From Gammaproteobacteria bacterium (GTDB taxonomy: Bacteria; Pseudomonadota; Gammaproteobacteria; Steroidobacterales; Steroidobacteraceae): 64,000 nucleotides of DNA. The DNA is taken from assembly GCA_003137095.1 (NCBI GenBank), contig PLET01000055.1, positions 42,667 through 106,666 of the forward strand, read 5' to 3'. Numbering within the stretch: position 1 is the stretch's first letter; each line of letters starts with the position of its first letter. Below are positions 11,101-17,852 of this stretch, piece by piece. The notes beneath the pieces were generated by a model that searched no databases, was not told where the DNA came from, and worked only from the letters and a program-made list of their open reading frames with translations. Position numbers and translations under genes: made by a program.

Positions 11101-13673
11101 TCGCGCACCGCATAGTCGGCCAGATGCGCCGCCAGCTTGAGGCGCTGCGCCTCGCCGCCGGAAAGCGTGGGCACGGGCTGTCCCAGACGCAGATAGTCGA
11201 GACCGACCTCCGCCAGCGGCGCCAGTCGCGTGCACACCTCGGCGTCCGCGGCGAACACGCCGAGCGCCTGCGAGACGGTCAGATCGAGCACATCGGCAAT
11301 GCTCATGGGCGCAGAGCCGGCGCGCCGCAGCTTGACCTCCAGCACCGCGGCGCGGAAACGCCGCCCATCGCAATCCGGACAGCGCAGGTACACGTCCGAG
11401 AGGAATTGCATCTCGACGTGCTCGAAGCCGTTGCCGCCGCAGGCGGGACAGCGTCCGGTGCCGGCATTGAAGCTGAAAGTGCCGGCCGTGTACTTGCGCG
11501 CGCGCGCTTCCGGGTCGCGGGCGAACAGATTGCGGATCGCGTCGAAAGCGCCGACGTAGCTCGCGGGATTCGAGCGTGTGGTGCGGCCGATGCGGCTCTG
11601 ATCCACCATGATGACCTCGTCGATGAGTTCGGCGCCGAGCAGCCGGCGGTGCGCGCCGGGTGCTTCGGTGGGGCGCCCCTTGGCGCGCAGCAGCGCCGCG
11701 TACAGGACATCATGGATGAGCGAGGATTTGCCCGAGCCGCTGACGCCGGTCACGCACACCAGGCGGTGCAGCGGGAACTCAGCATCGATGTTCTTGAGAT
11801 TGTGCAGGGCGGCGCCCTCGATGCGCAGTGCGCCGTTCGCCCGGGGTTCAACGGCCGCCGCGCCGGCAGCCGCGGCGGCCGGCCCGCGCGGGGCCGCGAT
11901 GCGCCGGCGGCGAAACAGGTAGTCGGCGGTGAGCGAGTTTTTGGCCTGCGCCAGTTCGCCGGCGCGCCCGTAGAATACGATCTCGCCGCCGTGCTCGCCC
12001 GGGCCCGGGCCGATATCGAGCAGCCGATCCGCGGCCAGCATGACCTTCGGGTCGTGTTCGACCACGACCAGGGTGTTGCCGGCATCGCGCAGCCGGCGCA
12101 TCACCTCGACGACCCGGTCGACGTCGCGCGGATGCAGTCCGATCGACGGCTCGTCGAGCACGAACAGGGCGTTGACCAGCGAGGTGCCGAGGGCGGTCGT
12201 GAGGTTGATCCGCTGCACTTCGCCGCCCGAGAGCGTGCGCGACTGGCGGTCGAGGTTCAGGTAACCCAACCCGACATCCGTCAGATATTTCAGGCGGGTG
12301 CGGATCTCGCGCAGCAGCACGCCGGCGCCCTCGTCGAGCGGCGCCGGCAGTTCAAGCGTATCGAAGAAGCCGCGGGCGCGCCCGATCGGCATGAGCATCA
12401 ATTCGCGGATGTTGACGGCGGGCGTGCCGAGGCGCCACAGCAGCGCGTCGGGCTTGAGGCGCGCGCCGCGGCAGGCGGTGCATGCGCTATAGGAGCGGTA
12501 GCGCGACAGCAGCACGCGGATGTGCATCTTGTAGGCCTTGGTCTCGAGCCACGCGAAGAAGCGGCGCACGCCATACCAGACGTTCTTGGTCCATTCGCCC
12601 TCGCCGTCGATCACCCACGCGCGCTCACGCTCGGAGAGCTCGAGCCAGGGGGTGTCGATCCGAATGCCTCGCTTGCGCGCGAACCGCAGCAGGTCGCTCT
12701 GGCATTCCTCATAGGATTTTGTCTGCCACGGCTTGACGGCGCCCGAGCGCAGGCTCAGCGCGGCATCCGGCACGACCAGGCCGTAATCGACGCCGATGCT
12801 GCGGCCGAAGCCGCGGCAGGTCTCGCAGGCCCCGACCGGTGAATTGAAGCTGAAGGTGCTCGGGCTCGCGTCCTTGTAGGTGATGTCGCAGTCCGGACAG
12901 TGCAGATCGGTGGAAAAGCGCCAGGGCGGGGCGTCCGCGGCAGCGAATTGGCCCTCGGACTGGCCCTCGGGCAGGGGATACACGTCGAGCCGCCCCTGTC
13001 CGACCTTGAGCGCCGCTTCGATGGCGTCACCGGCACGCGCCGCGTCGGCCGCCGACCAGCGAAAGCGGTCCTGCACCACCTGCAGTACGTCGCCGCCGCG
13101 CGGGTGAAAGCGGGTGTAGCCCTGCCTCTGCAGCAGGGATTTGATCTCGGCGGCGGTGAAATTCGCCGGTACCGGCACCGGGAAGCTGAACAGCAGACGC
13201 GGATCGCCGGCTGCCCGCGCGCGCGCCTCGAGGGCGTCGCGGATGCTCTCGGGGGTGTCGCGGCGCACCGGCCGGCCACAGCCCCGGCAATGCAGCACCG
13301 CGGCGCGCGCGAACAGCAGCTTCAAATGGTCGTTGAGCTCGGTCATGGTGCCGACCGTGGAACGCGAGCTTTTGACGGGATTGTTCTGATCGATGGCGAT
13401 CGCCGGGGGAATGCCCTCGATACGGTCGACAGCCGGCCGATCCATGCGGTCCAGGAACTGGCGCGCGTAGGGCGAGAAGGTCTCGAAGTAGCGGCGCTGT
13501 CCCTCGGCGTACAGGGTGTCGAACACCAGCGATGACTTGCCGGAGCCGCTGACGCCGGTGACGACGATCAGCTCGCCCTGCGGCAGATCGAGGTCGAGAT
13601 TCTTGAGATTATTCTGACGGGCGCCGCGGATGCGGATCGCCGCGATCGAATCAGCGTCCGCCGTATTGCTCCA
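8151..13673 (-). CDS. uvrA: Double-length UvrA (tandem excinuclease ABC subunit A), start codon unresolved
   Basis: DNA-damage recognition ATPase of nucleotide excision repair, duplicated in tandem: about 1,830 residues against roughly 940 for ordinary UvrA. Four complete ABC sets are visible. Walker A is GVSGSGKSSL or its variant GKSTL, four times. Signatures are LSGGEVQR, LSGGEAQR (twice) and LSGGESQR. Walker B regions are LDEPSIGLH, FDEPTTGLH, LDEPTIGLH and LDEPTVGLH. Cys-x2-Cys zinc pairs such as CPDC/CETC, CPAC and CPTC recur. The coordinates give the whole open frame. It has no ATG, GTG or TTG before the first Walker A; the first GTG (13526) lies after it. ACG at 13664 (GGAG 4 bases upstream) or ATC at 13646 are rare-start options. 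Deleting one G of the ATGATGG near 13671-13677 would join an ATG in frame. Confidence 0.85.
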   Translation of the reverse strand, partial: WSNTADADSIAAIRIRGARQNNLKNLDLDLPQGELIVVTGVSGSGKSSLVFDTLYAEGQRRYFETFSPYARQFLDRMDRPAVDRIEGIPPAIAIDQNNPVKSSRSTVGTMTELNDHLKLLFARAAVLHCRGCGRPVRRDTPESIRDALEARARAAGDPRLLFSFPVPVPANFTAAEIKSLLQRQGYTRFHPRGGDVLQVVQDRFRWSAADAARAGDAIEAALKVGQGRLDVYPLPEGQSEGQFAAADAPPWRFSTDLHCPDCDITYKDASPSTFSFNSPVGACETCRGFGRSIGVDYGLVVPDAALSLRSGAVKPWQTKSYEECQSDLLRFARKRGIRIDTPWLELSERERAWVIDGEGEWTKNVWYGVRRFFAWLETKAYKMHIRVLLSRYRSYSACTACRGARLKPDALLWRLGTPAVNIRELMLMPIGRARGFFDTLELPAPLDEGAGVLLREIRTRLKYLTDVGLGYLNLDRQSRTLSGGEVQRINLTTALGTSLVNALFVLDEPSIGLHPRDVDRVVEVMRRLRDAGNTLVVVEHDPKVMLAADRLLDIGPGPGEHGGEIVFYGRAGELAQAKNSLTADYLFRRRRIAAPRGPAAAAAGAAAVEPRANGALRIEGAALHNLKNIDAEFPLHRLVCVTGVSGSGKSSLIHDVLYAALLRAKGRPTEAPGAHRRLLGAELIDEVIMVDQSRIGRTTRSNPASYVGAFDAIRNLFARDPEARARKYTAGTFSFNAGTGRCPACGGNGFEHVEMQFLSDVYLRCPDCDGRRFRAAVLEVKLRRAGSAPMSIADVLDLTVSQALGVFAADAEVCTRLAPLAEVGLDYLRLGQPVPTLSGGEAQRLKLAAHLADYAVRERAGAGRRGSLFLFDEPTTGLHFDDIAKLLRAFRRLTEAGHSLLVIEHNLDVIGAADWIVDLGPEGGEAGGEVVCAGSPEAVMLDPKSHTGRALKAALEAPAFGAAVHDQAGLPYAAAGHAAIEIHGAREHNLQNIHVNIEHNRFTVITGVSGSGKSTLAFDILFAEGQRRYLESLNAYARQFVQPASRPDVDAIFGIPPTVAIEQRTSRGGRKSTVATLTEIYHFLRLLYVKLGTQYCPACDVPIEPQSADAIAARLLREHRGRPLTLSAPLVTARKGLYTTLARWARGKGFTHLRVDGALVPTAKWPRLDRFVEHDIELPVASLTPGARGEAQLREALATALAHGRGVVHAAGDSGAVRVFSTKRACPTCGTGFPELDPRLFSFNSRHGWCTHCFGTGVQLPQFDAEQSGEESVWREAGAAAQTCPQCAGERLNPVARRVLFRGRSIAALTALPVAEFSRALGRFKLAGREHDIARDLLPELAARTAFLCDVGLGYLQLDRAAPSLSGGEAQRIRLAAQLGSNLRGVCYVLDEPTIGLHPRDNANLLATLEGLRAKGNTLVVVEHDEDTIRRADQVIDLGPGAGTRGGQVVAQGTAAELTGMAASVTGRCLRAPLEHSRSRRRAVGRDGAAIEVAGAVMHNLRGIDARIPLGRLTVVTGVSGSGKSSLARDVLLGNLRTLLSHAARRGAAPPLAGCTALRGWQGVSRVLEVDQTPIGKTPRSCPATYVGFWDAIRKLYAESTEARMRGFTASRFSFNSAGGRCEACEGQGMQRIEMNFLPDVQVLCDVCGGRRFNTETLGILFKGCSIGAVLAMSVDEALEFFAAQRLVRHAVGLLADVGLGYLSLGQPSPTLSGGESQRIKLVAELAKVRTDALGRDLARREGQHTLYVLDEPTVGLHMADVEKLLRVLHRLVDAGNTVVVIEHNLDVMAEADWIIDLGPEGGAAGGRIVAQGPPESVVRRPRGHTARILGEFLKQRGVD

Positions 13674-13926
13674 TCATCAGTCCGGTGCCGCCGCGCGTGA
13701 CGTGCGCCACGATGGCGGTGCGGCGGTGGATCTTGGTCACCAATCCCAGATCGATGGCGAAGGCGAGCTGCACCTGTTGTCCCTTGCGCAGACCGAGATT
13801 TTCGGTCTCGACGAACACGCCGTTCGCACTCAAGTTCTTCGCCTTGCAAATGCGGCTCTTGCGTCCCGACATCACCACGTAAACCGTGGTTCGTGCGCGG
13901 TGGCGAGTGTGCAGTCGACGCTCCAT
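13651..13926 (-). CDS. Small PilZ domain protein (likely c-di-GMP receptor)
   Basis: A 91-residue single-domain protein. PilZ domains bind cyclic di-GMP through an N-terminal RxxxR box and a (D/N)xSxxG strand. Here the N-terminus is ERRLHTRHR and NLSANG follows about 30 residues later, so both elements are present. I start at the ATG at 13926; a TTG at 13956 would add ten residues but lies only a few bases below the putative -10 element. The 3' end overlaps the 5' end of the uvrA open frame in the +1 frame. It follows the flgMN-csrA group on the same strand after a 155-base gap, and may link c-di-GMP to motility. Confidence 0.8.
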   Translation of the reverse strand: MERRLHTRHRARTTVYVVMSGRKSRICKAKNLSANGVFVETENLGLRKGQQVQLAFAIDLGLVTKIHRRTAIVAHVTRGGTGLMMEQYGGR

Positions 13927-13967
13927 CAGGTCATCCGTTGTTTCGATTTTGCCCAATCGGCAGCGCC

Positions 13968-13996
13968 ATTATGCACACTGAACGGCGTTTAGCGAA
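13968..13996 (-). promoter_or_regulatory. Possible sigma-70 promoter for the PilZ gene
   Basis: On the minus strand, TTCGCT (13996-13991) and CATAAT (13973-13968) are separated by 17 bases. The -10 matches 5 of 6; the -35 is weak. The predicted start near 13961 favours ATG 13926 as the PilZ start. Confidence 0.3.
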
Positions 13997-14081
13997 GGCC
14001 TTGCAGCCGTTTGGAGATGGGCTTCGAAGGAGTCCGACAGTTATGTGCAATCGCGGCGCGGGAAGCGCTGCGGTGCGGATT

Positions 14082-14279
14082 TCAGCCGATGTCCTTGCGG
14101 CGAATCGCGAGTTGTTCGGGGGCCTCGATGCCCATTTTGACGCGCCGGCCGGTGCCCCCGAGCAGGGTGATCAGAATCGGGCCGTTGGCGAACAATTCGG
14201 CCAGCGTCATGCTGGCATCCGCGCCCTCGGCGGGCTGGATCACGATCGATTCGTCGGCGCGGCGGCTGAGGACGAGCAT
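14082..14279 (-). CDS. CsrA-family RNA-binding regulator, RsmN/RsmF-like variant with inserted helix
   Basis: A 65-residue CsrA homologue, expected to bind GGA motifs in mRNA leaders and alter translation or decay. The first strand MLVLSRR and the end VKMGIEAPEQLAIRRKDI match CsrA, including the conserved Arg of the (H/R)R(E/K) region. Between the second and third strands are about 18 extra residues (AEGADASMTLAELFANGP) with helical character, and the usual C-terminal helix is missing. That layout resembles Pseudomonas RsmN/RsmF rather than classical CsrA. It starts 3 bases after the flgN stop with no Shine-Dalgarno, so it is probably translationally coupled and expressed from the flgM sigma-28 promoter. 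A role in late flagellar control is inferred. Confidence 0.8.
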   Translation of the reverse strand: MLVLSRRADESIVIQPAEGADASMTLAELFANGPILITLLGGTGRRVKMGIEAPEQLAIRRKDIG

Positions 14280-14281
14280 GG

Positions 14282-14722
14282 TCAGGCTCGCGCCAGCGCG
14301 CGCAGCGCCCGGGCGAAGGTCTTGCCGTGGGGGCCGTAGGTATCGGACGGGCCACCGCGGATTATGTCGATGAGCTGGCGGATCTGGCCCTGGCGCAGAT
14401 GAATGATCTGGCCGTTGACCTGGTTCGCATTGCGGCAGCCCGCGATCAATTCCATCAAGGAGCGCCAGCGCTGCGCCACGACCGCGCCGGCGTCGAATCC
14501 GGGTCCGGGTTTGCCAACGCCGCTCAGCGCACGCCGTTCGGCCTCGAGCTTCTCGAGGGTCTCGAACAGCTGCAGCTTGTGCGCGGCCTTTTGCGCCACC
14601 CGTTCGGTGGAATCGCCCGTCAGGGCGCTGCGCTCCTCGGCCAGGGTCGCCGCCAGCGAGCGGGCAACCTCGATCTCGCGATCCAACAGATCCTCGAGGT
14701 CGCGGCGGGCGGCGCTGTTCAT
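14282..14722 (-). CDS. flgN: FlgN flagellar export chaperone
   Basis: A 146-residue, mostly helical cytoplasmic protein. FlgN binds hook-filament junction proteins FlgK and FlgL and delivers them to the type III export gate. The heptad-rich N-terminus (LLDREIEVARSLAATLAEER), the conserved C-terminal NGQIIHLRQGQIRQ segment and the position just after flgM support the call. It lies 7 bases downstream of flgM and 2 bases upstream of the csrA-like gene, so the three form one operon behind the sigma-28 promoter at 15089-15115. Confidence 0.9.
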   Translation of the reverse strand: MNSAARRDLEDLLDREIEVARSLAATLAEERSALTGDSTERVAQKAAHKLQLFETLEKLEAERRALSGVGKPGPGFDAGAVVAQRWRSLMELIAGCRNANQVNGQIIHLRQGQIRQLIDIIRGGPSDTYGPHGKTFARALRALARA

Positions 14723-14729
14723 GGGTCAG

Positions 14730-15044
14730 TTAACCCAGGTCGCTTTCGTACGACAATATCTTGGTGGCGACCCGGGCGGAATCGATGCGGTAGGTGCCGC
14801 TCTGCACGGACTGCTTGACGGCAGCTACCTTGGCCGAATCCACGACGGGGGCCGCGGCGATCGCCTCGCCGATCTTCTGCAGCGAGCGCGCCGATGCCGT
14901 CAGGGTGAGCTGGTCCGCGGCCGGCGCAGCCGCCGTGGCGGGCGTCTCGGTCTGGGACTTGTCGACGGACTGGCTGTTGCCGACCGAACCCTTGACGGGT
15001 GCGAGCGGCTCGTTCGCCGTATAGCCACTGATTTTGTTAGGCAC
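14730..15044 (-). CDS. flgM: Anti-sigma-28 factor FlgM
   Basis: A 104-residue protein that holds FliA inactive until it is exported through the finished hook-basal body. The N-terminus is polar and disordered; the C-terminal half carries the sigma-28-binding helices, with VDSAKVAAVKQSVQSG followed by YRIDSARVATKIL, typical of the family. I start at the GTG at 15044, which has GAGGAG 7 bases upstream; a TTG at 15059 would overlap that site. It heads an operon with flgN and the csrA-like gene, and its own promoter is sigma-28 type, giving the familiar feedback loop. Confidence 0.92.
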   Translation of the reverse strand: MPNKISGYTANEPLAPVKGSVGNSQSVDKSQTETPATAAAPAADQLTLTASARSLQKIGEAIAAAPVVDSAKVAAVKQSVQSGTYRIDSARVATKILSYESDLG

Positions 15045-15088
15045 CTGCAATCTCCTCAAAGGCGCTCAATCTGAGCTGCCATGCAATG

Positions 15089-15115
15089 TTATCGTCTGCA
15101 CCGCTATGAACTTTA
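15089..15115 (-). promoter_or_regulatory. Sigma-28 (FliA) promoter of flgM-flgN-csrA
   Basis: Reading the minus strand, TAAAGTTC (15115-15108), an 11-base spacer and GACGATAA (15096-15089) match the consensus TAAAGTTT-N11-GCCGATAA at 14 of 16 positions. The predicted transcript starts near 15082, 38 bases before the flgM GTG. Confidence 0.88.
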
Positions 15116-15180
15116 ACGGGGAAGTCAACTTCCGCATTCCCGAAAAGTGTTATCGACGGTGAGCCCCTGCCACTGAAGGC

Positions 15181-15924
15181 TCATTGAAAGATAATTTCCA
15201 CCACTTGTTCGGAGCGGGCAATCCCCTCGACGATCTTGCCTGACGATAGATTTTCGACCCTAACCCGTTGATTGACCAGGCCATCGTTCATGGCGCGGCC
15301 GGCCATGCGCACGCTGACGCCGCCGCCGGAGGCGATCAGGGTGACGGTTTGGCCGCGCTGCACCACCTTCGATCCGAGCAGCAGCTGGTTGGTGAGGACG
15401 GCACCGCCGGCGATAGCGCGGGCCACGGTCAGGCCGACGGCGATGCCGGCGTCGTCGAGATAACCCGGCGGCAGCCGGGCCAGATCCTGCTGCTCGATGC
15501 GCACGTCCGTGGCGGTCAGCACGCTGCCGGCGATGAGGGCGTGCGCCGCGACCGCCACCGGCGAGGTGCCGATGACCCTGACGGGTACATAGAGGTGCCA
15601 AAGAGGAGGGCCGGCGCCGGAGCTGCAGCGCAGTTGCACGAGCACGCGGTTGCGATCGTGGGCACCGGGCGCGGGCGCGGAGGAGATGTTTGCACACGGC
15701 GCGAGCTGCAGCCGCGGCGGAATGGGGCCGACCGCAAGGCGCTGCTGCCCGGTGAGCGGCGGCAGCGTGCGCAGCGCCTCGGAGCGCGCCAGGGCTTCGA
15801 GCTGCGGGATGTCCTGAGCGGACGGCGGGAGCGCCTGAGCGGCGGCGCCGGCCGCGGCCATGGCCATGGCCGCGAGATTCAGGCAAAGCGCCCAGCGACA
15901 AACTATTGACGGAATCGTTGGCAT
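15181..15924 (-). CDS. flgA: Flagellar P-ring assembly chaperone FlgA
   Basis: Periplasmic chaperone needed for polymerisation of FlgI into the P ring. The 247-residue product has a signal peptide ending around AAAGAAAQA. The C-terminal SAF/ChapFlgA domain includes HALIAGSVLTATDVR, then GLTVARAIAGGAVL and the ending VRVENLSSGKIVEGIA. I chose the ATG at 15924; one at 15963 lies upstream of the strong RpoN promoter at 15935-15951, whose predicted start is about 15925. The transcript from that promoter would therefore be nearly leaderless. It is divergent from flgB. Confidence 0.9.
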   Translation of the reverse strand: MPTIPSIVCRWALCLNLAAMAMAAAGAAAQALPPSAQDIPQLEALARSEALRTLPPLTGQQRLAVGPIPPRLQLAPCANISSAPAPGAHDRNRVLVQLRCSSGAGPPLWHLYVPVRVIGTSPVAVAAHALIAGSVLTATDVRIEQQDLARLPPGYLDDAGIAVGLTVARAIAGGAVLTNQLLLGSKVVQRGQTVTLIASGGGVSVRMAGRAMNDGLVNQRVRVENLSSGKIVEGIARSEQVVEIIFQ

Positions 15925-15934
15925 ACGGGAGAAG

Positions 15935-15951
15935 AAGCAAGCGCCGTGCCA
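15935..15951 (-). promoter_or_regulatory. RpoN (sigma-54) promoter of flgA
   Basis: On the minus strand TGGCAC (15951-15946), 5 bases, then TTGCTT (15940-15935): the -24 GG and -12 GC are exactly spaced. The predicted start is near 15925, one base from the flgA ATG. Confidence 0.75.
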
Positions 15952-16133
15952 GGCGGCCCTCATCCGGCGGCCGGCGCAACGGCGCCAACCGCCATCCGGC
16001 GCCGGCCGGAGCCTTGCCGCCCCCCGCCGCCGGCGGCAATTCCTTGCCGCAGTGCCGTGGCAGGCGCCGTGAGCGGCGTTAAAAAAGCGCCCCGGTGCCG
16101 CTCCGGCAGGCCGTTGGTGCGCCGCTTCGCACT

Positions 16134-16150
16134 TGGCACAGCTCTTGCTT
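16134..16150 (+). promoter_or_regulatory. RpoN (sigma-54) promoter of the flgBCDEFGHIJ operon
   Basis: TGGCAC (16134-16139), 5 bases, TTGCTT (16145-16150): a consensus -24/-12 element. The predicted start near 16160 leaves a 19-base leader containing GAGGAG before the flgB ATG. Confidence 0.88.
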
Positions 16151-16178
16151 GAGTCCGTACCGAGGAGCCATCACCGAC

Positions 16179-16571
16179 ATGTTCGACAATATCTTCGGCA
16201 TTCACGAATCGGCGCTGCTGCTGCAGGGCGAGAGGCTCGGTGTGCTCACCGCCAACCTCGCCAACGCGGACACGCCGGGCTACAAGGCGCGCGACATCGA
16301 CTTCGCCGCCGTGCTCGGCCAGGCCGCCGACGAGCAGGCGCCGCTGCCGCTTCGCGTCACGCAGGCGGCGCACATCGTTACGCAGTCCGCGGACATGCCG
16401 GCGGCCGAACTGAAATACCGCAATCCCTATCAGGCATCGCTCGACGGCAACACCGTGGAGATGCCGGTGGAGCAGGCCGCATTCTCGGAGGACAACGTGC
16501 GCTCCCAGGCGAGCCTGATGTTCATCAACGACACGATCGCCGACTTGTCGCTCGCGATCATGGGCTCATGA
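16179..16571 (+). CDS. flgB: Flagellar proximal rod protein FlgB
   Basis: A 130-residue rod subunit secreted by the flagellar type III system and assembled next to the MS ring. It has the rod-family N-terminus with LTANLANADTPGYKARDIDF, and a C-terminal helix ending FINDTIADLSLAIMGS. It has no cleaved signal. The ATG at 16179 follows a GAGGAG site and the RpoN promoter, making it the first gene of the hook-basal body operon; flgC follows after 38 bases. Confidence 0.95.
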   Translation: MFDNIFGIHESALLLQGERLGVLTANLANADTPGYKARDIDFAAVLGQAADEQAPLPLRVTQAAHIVTQSADMPAAELKYRNPYQASLDGNTVEMPVEQAAFSEDNVRSQASLMFINDTIADLSLAIMGS

Positions 16572-16609
16572 CCGCCATGACGGCCGTCATGGGCGTCCGG
16601 GAGGAATAG

Positions 16610-17029
16610 ATGTCGCTCTTCGACATTTTCAACGTGGCCGGCAGCGCGCTCAATGCGCAGACCATCCGCCTGAACACCACGGCCAGCAATCTCGCCAACT
16701 CGGAGAGCACCGCCGGCGATGCCAGCAAGGTCTACCGCGCCCGGCATCCGGTGTTCGAGGCCATGATGGACGACACCGCGACCGACGACCAGCAGGCCGC
16801 GATCGGCGTGCGCGTGCTCGGCGTGGTGGAGAGCACCACGCCGCCCGCCATGCGCTATGAGCCGCAGAATCCGTCGGCCAACAGCAACGGCTACGTCTAC
16901 ATGTCGAACGTCAACCCGATCGAGGAGATGGCCAACATGATATCCGCCAACCGCTCGTTCGCCTCCGACATCGATGCGATCAACACGGCGCGCGATCTTT
17001 TGCTCAAAATCATCTCGATGGGCCACTAA
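16610..17029 (+). CDS. flgC: Flagellar proximal rod protein FlgC
   Basis: A 139-residue rod subunit. The N-terminal SLFDIFNVAGSALNAQ and NTTASNLANSEST give the flagellar rod motif. The C-terminal YVYMSNVNPIEEMANMI and SFASDIDAINTARDLLLK are the conserved FlgC segments. A GGAGGAATAG site precedes the ATG. A 17-base tandem duplication spans its stop codon, and the stop lies at the junction of the two copies, so the protein end is unaffected. Confidence 0.95.
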   Translation: MSLFDIFNVAGSALNAQTIRLNTTASNLANSESTAGDASKVYRARHPVFEAMMDDTATDDQQAAIGVRVLGVVESTTPPAMRYEPQNPSANSNGYVYMSNVNPIEEMANMISANRSFASDIDAINTARDLLLKIISMGH

Positions 17030-17045
17030 TCTCGATGGGCCACCA
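17012..17045 (+). repeat. 17-base tandem duplication at the flgC stop
   Basis: Two copies (17012-17028 and 17029-17045) of ATCTCGATGGGCCACTA or its final-base variant. The first copy encodes the last FlgC residues and supplies part of the stop; the second forms the spacer before flgD. Confidence 0.85.
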
Positions 17046-17054
17046 GGAGCTACC

Positions 17055-17834
17055 ATGCTGATCAACGGAACAGCCGCCACCAACGGCACAGGCACGACGG
17101 GCACCGGCACCGGTACCACCGCGGGAACCGGCGCCACCGGCGGTGCCGCTGCCGCGGGCAGCTCCGCGGCCACCGGCGCCACCGGCGGCATCAATCTCGG
17201 CGGCACGGACTTTTTGACCCTGATGCTGGCGCAGCTGCAGAACCAGGATCCGACCAGCCCGCTCGACAGCAATGAGTTCCTGACGCAGCTGGCACAGCTC
17301 AGCGAAGTGCAGGGCATCAGCAACCTTAATACCGCGTTTTCCACCCTGTCGAATTCGCTGACCTCGAGCCAGGCGCTGCAGGCCTCCTCGCTGCTCGGCC
17401 ACACCGTGCTGGTCACCAGCTCGACCGCCACCGTGGCCGCAGCCGGCACGGTCACGGGCGCCCTGCAGGTTCCGCAAAACAGCGCGCAGGTCTACGTCGA
17501 TGTCACCGATGCCAACGGCAATCTGGTGCAGCAGGTCAATCTGGGTGCGCAATCCACCGGTCTCGCCAATTTCACCTGGAACGGCACCGAGTCCAATGGC
17601 AGCCAGGCGCCGCCGGGCACCTACACCTTTACCGGGCAGGTCGCGGGTGTGACGTCGTCAACGGCCATACCCATGTACATCAACGGCGTCGTGCAAAGTG
17701 TGTCGATGGGCGGTACCGCCGGCAGCACATCGTCCAGCAGCTCGAGCAGCGGCACCGCCAGCACCGGACTTACCTTGAACGTCGCCGGCCAGGGCAGTGT
17801 GCCCCTGAGCAGCGTTCTTCAGATTTCGAATTAA
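17055..17834 (+). CDS. flgD: Flagellar hook cap / scaffold protein FlgD
   Basis: A 259-residue capping protein that guides assembly of FlgE into the hook. After a low-complexity Gly/Thr/Ala N-terminus come the conserved LGGTDFLTLMLAQLQNQDPT and FLTQLAQLSEVQGI. A FlgD Ig-like/tudor domain follows, with LGAQSTGLANFTWNGTESNG and PPGTYTFTGQV. The Gly-Thr repeats near residues 10-45 and the Ser run near 220-230 are probably flexible linkers. The ATG at 17055 has CAGGAG 6 bases upstream. It sits between flgC and flgE as usual. Confidence 0.93.
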   Translation: MLINGTAATNGTGTTGTGTGTTAGTGATGGAAAAGSSAATGATGGINLGGTDFLTLMLAQLQNQDPTSPLDSNEFLTQLAQLSEVQGISNLNTAFSTLSNSLTSSQALQASSLLGHTVLVTSSTATVAAAGTVTGALQVPQNSAQVYVDVTDANGNLVQQVNLGAQSTGLANFTWNGTESNGSQAPPGTYTFTGQVAGVTSSTAIPMYINGVVQSVSMGGTAGSTSSSSSSSGTASTGLTLNVAGQGSVPLSSVLQISN

Positions 17835-17852
17835 CAGGCCAGGAGTGACCCC

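Noticed and set aside
8067-12842. A very long open frame on the plus strand opposite uvrA
   Set aside because: It is the mirror of a GC-rich gene. Its translation is rich in Arg, Ala, His and Gln with no known domain, while the minus strand encodes complete ABC motifs.
13927-13956. Longer PilZ start at TTG 13956
   Set aside because: It has no ribosome site, and the putative promoter predicts transcription starting only a few bases before it.
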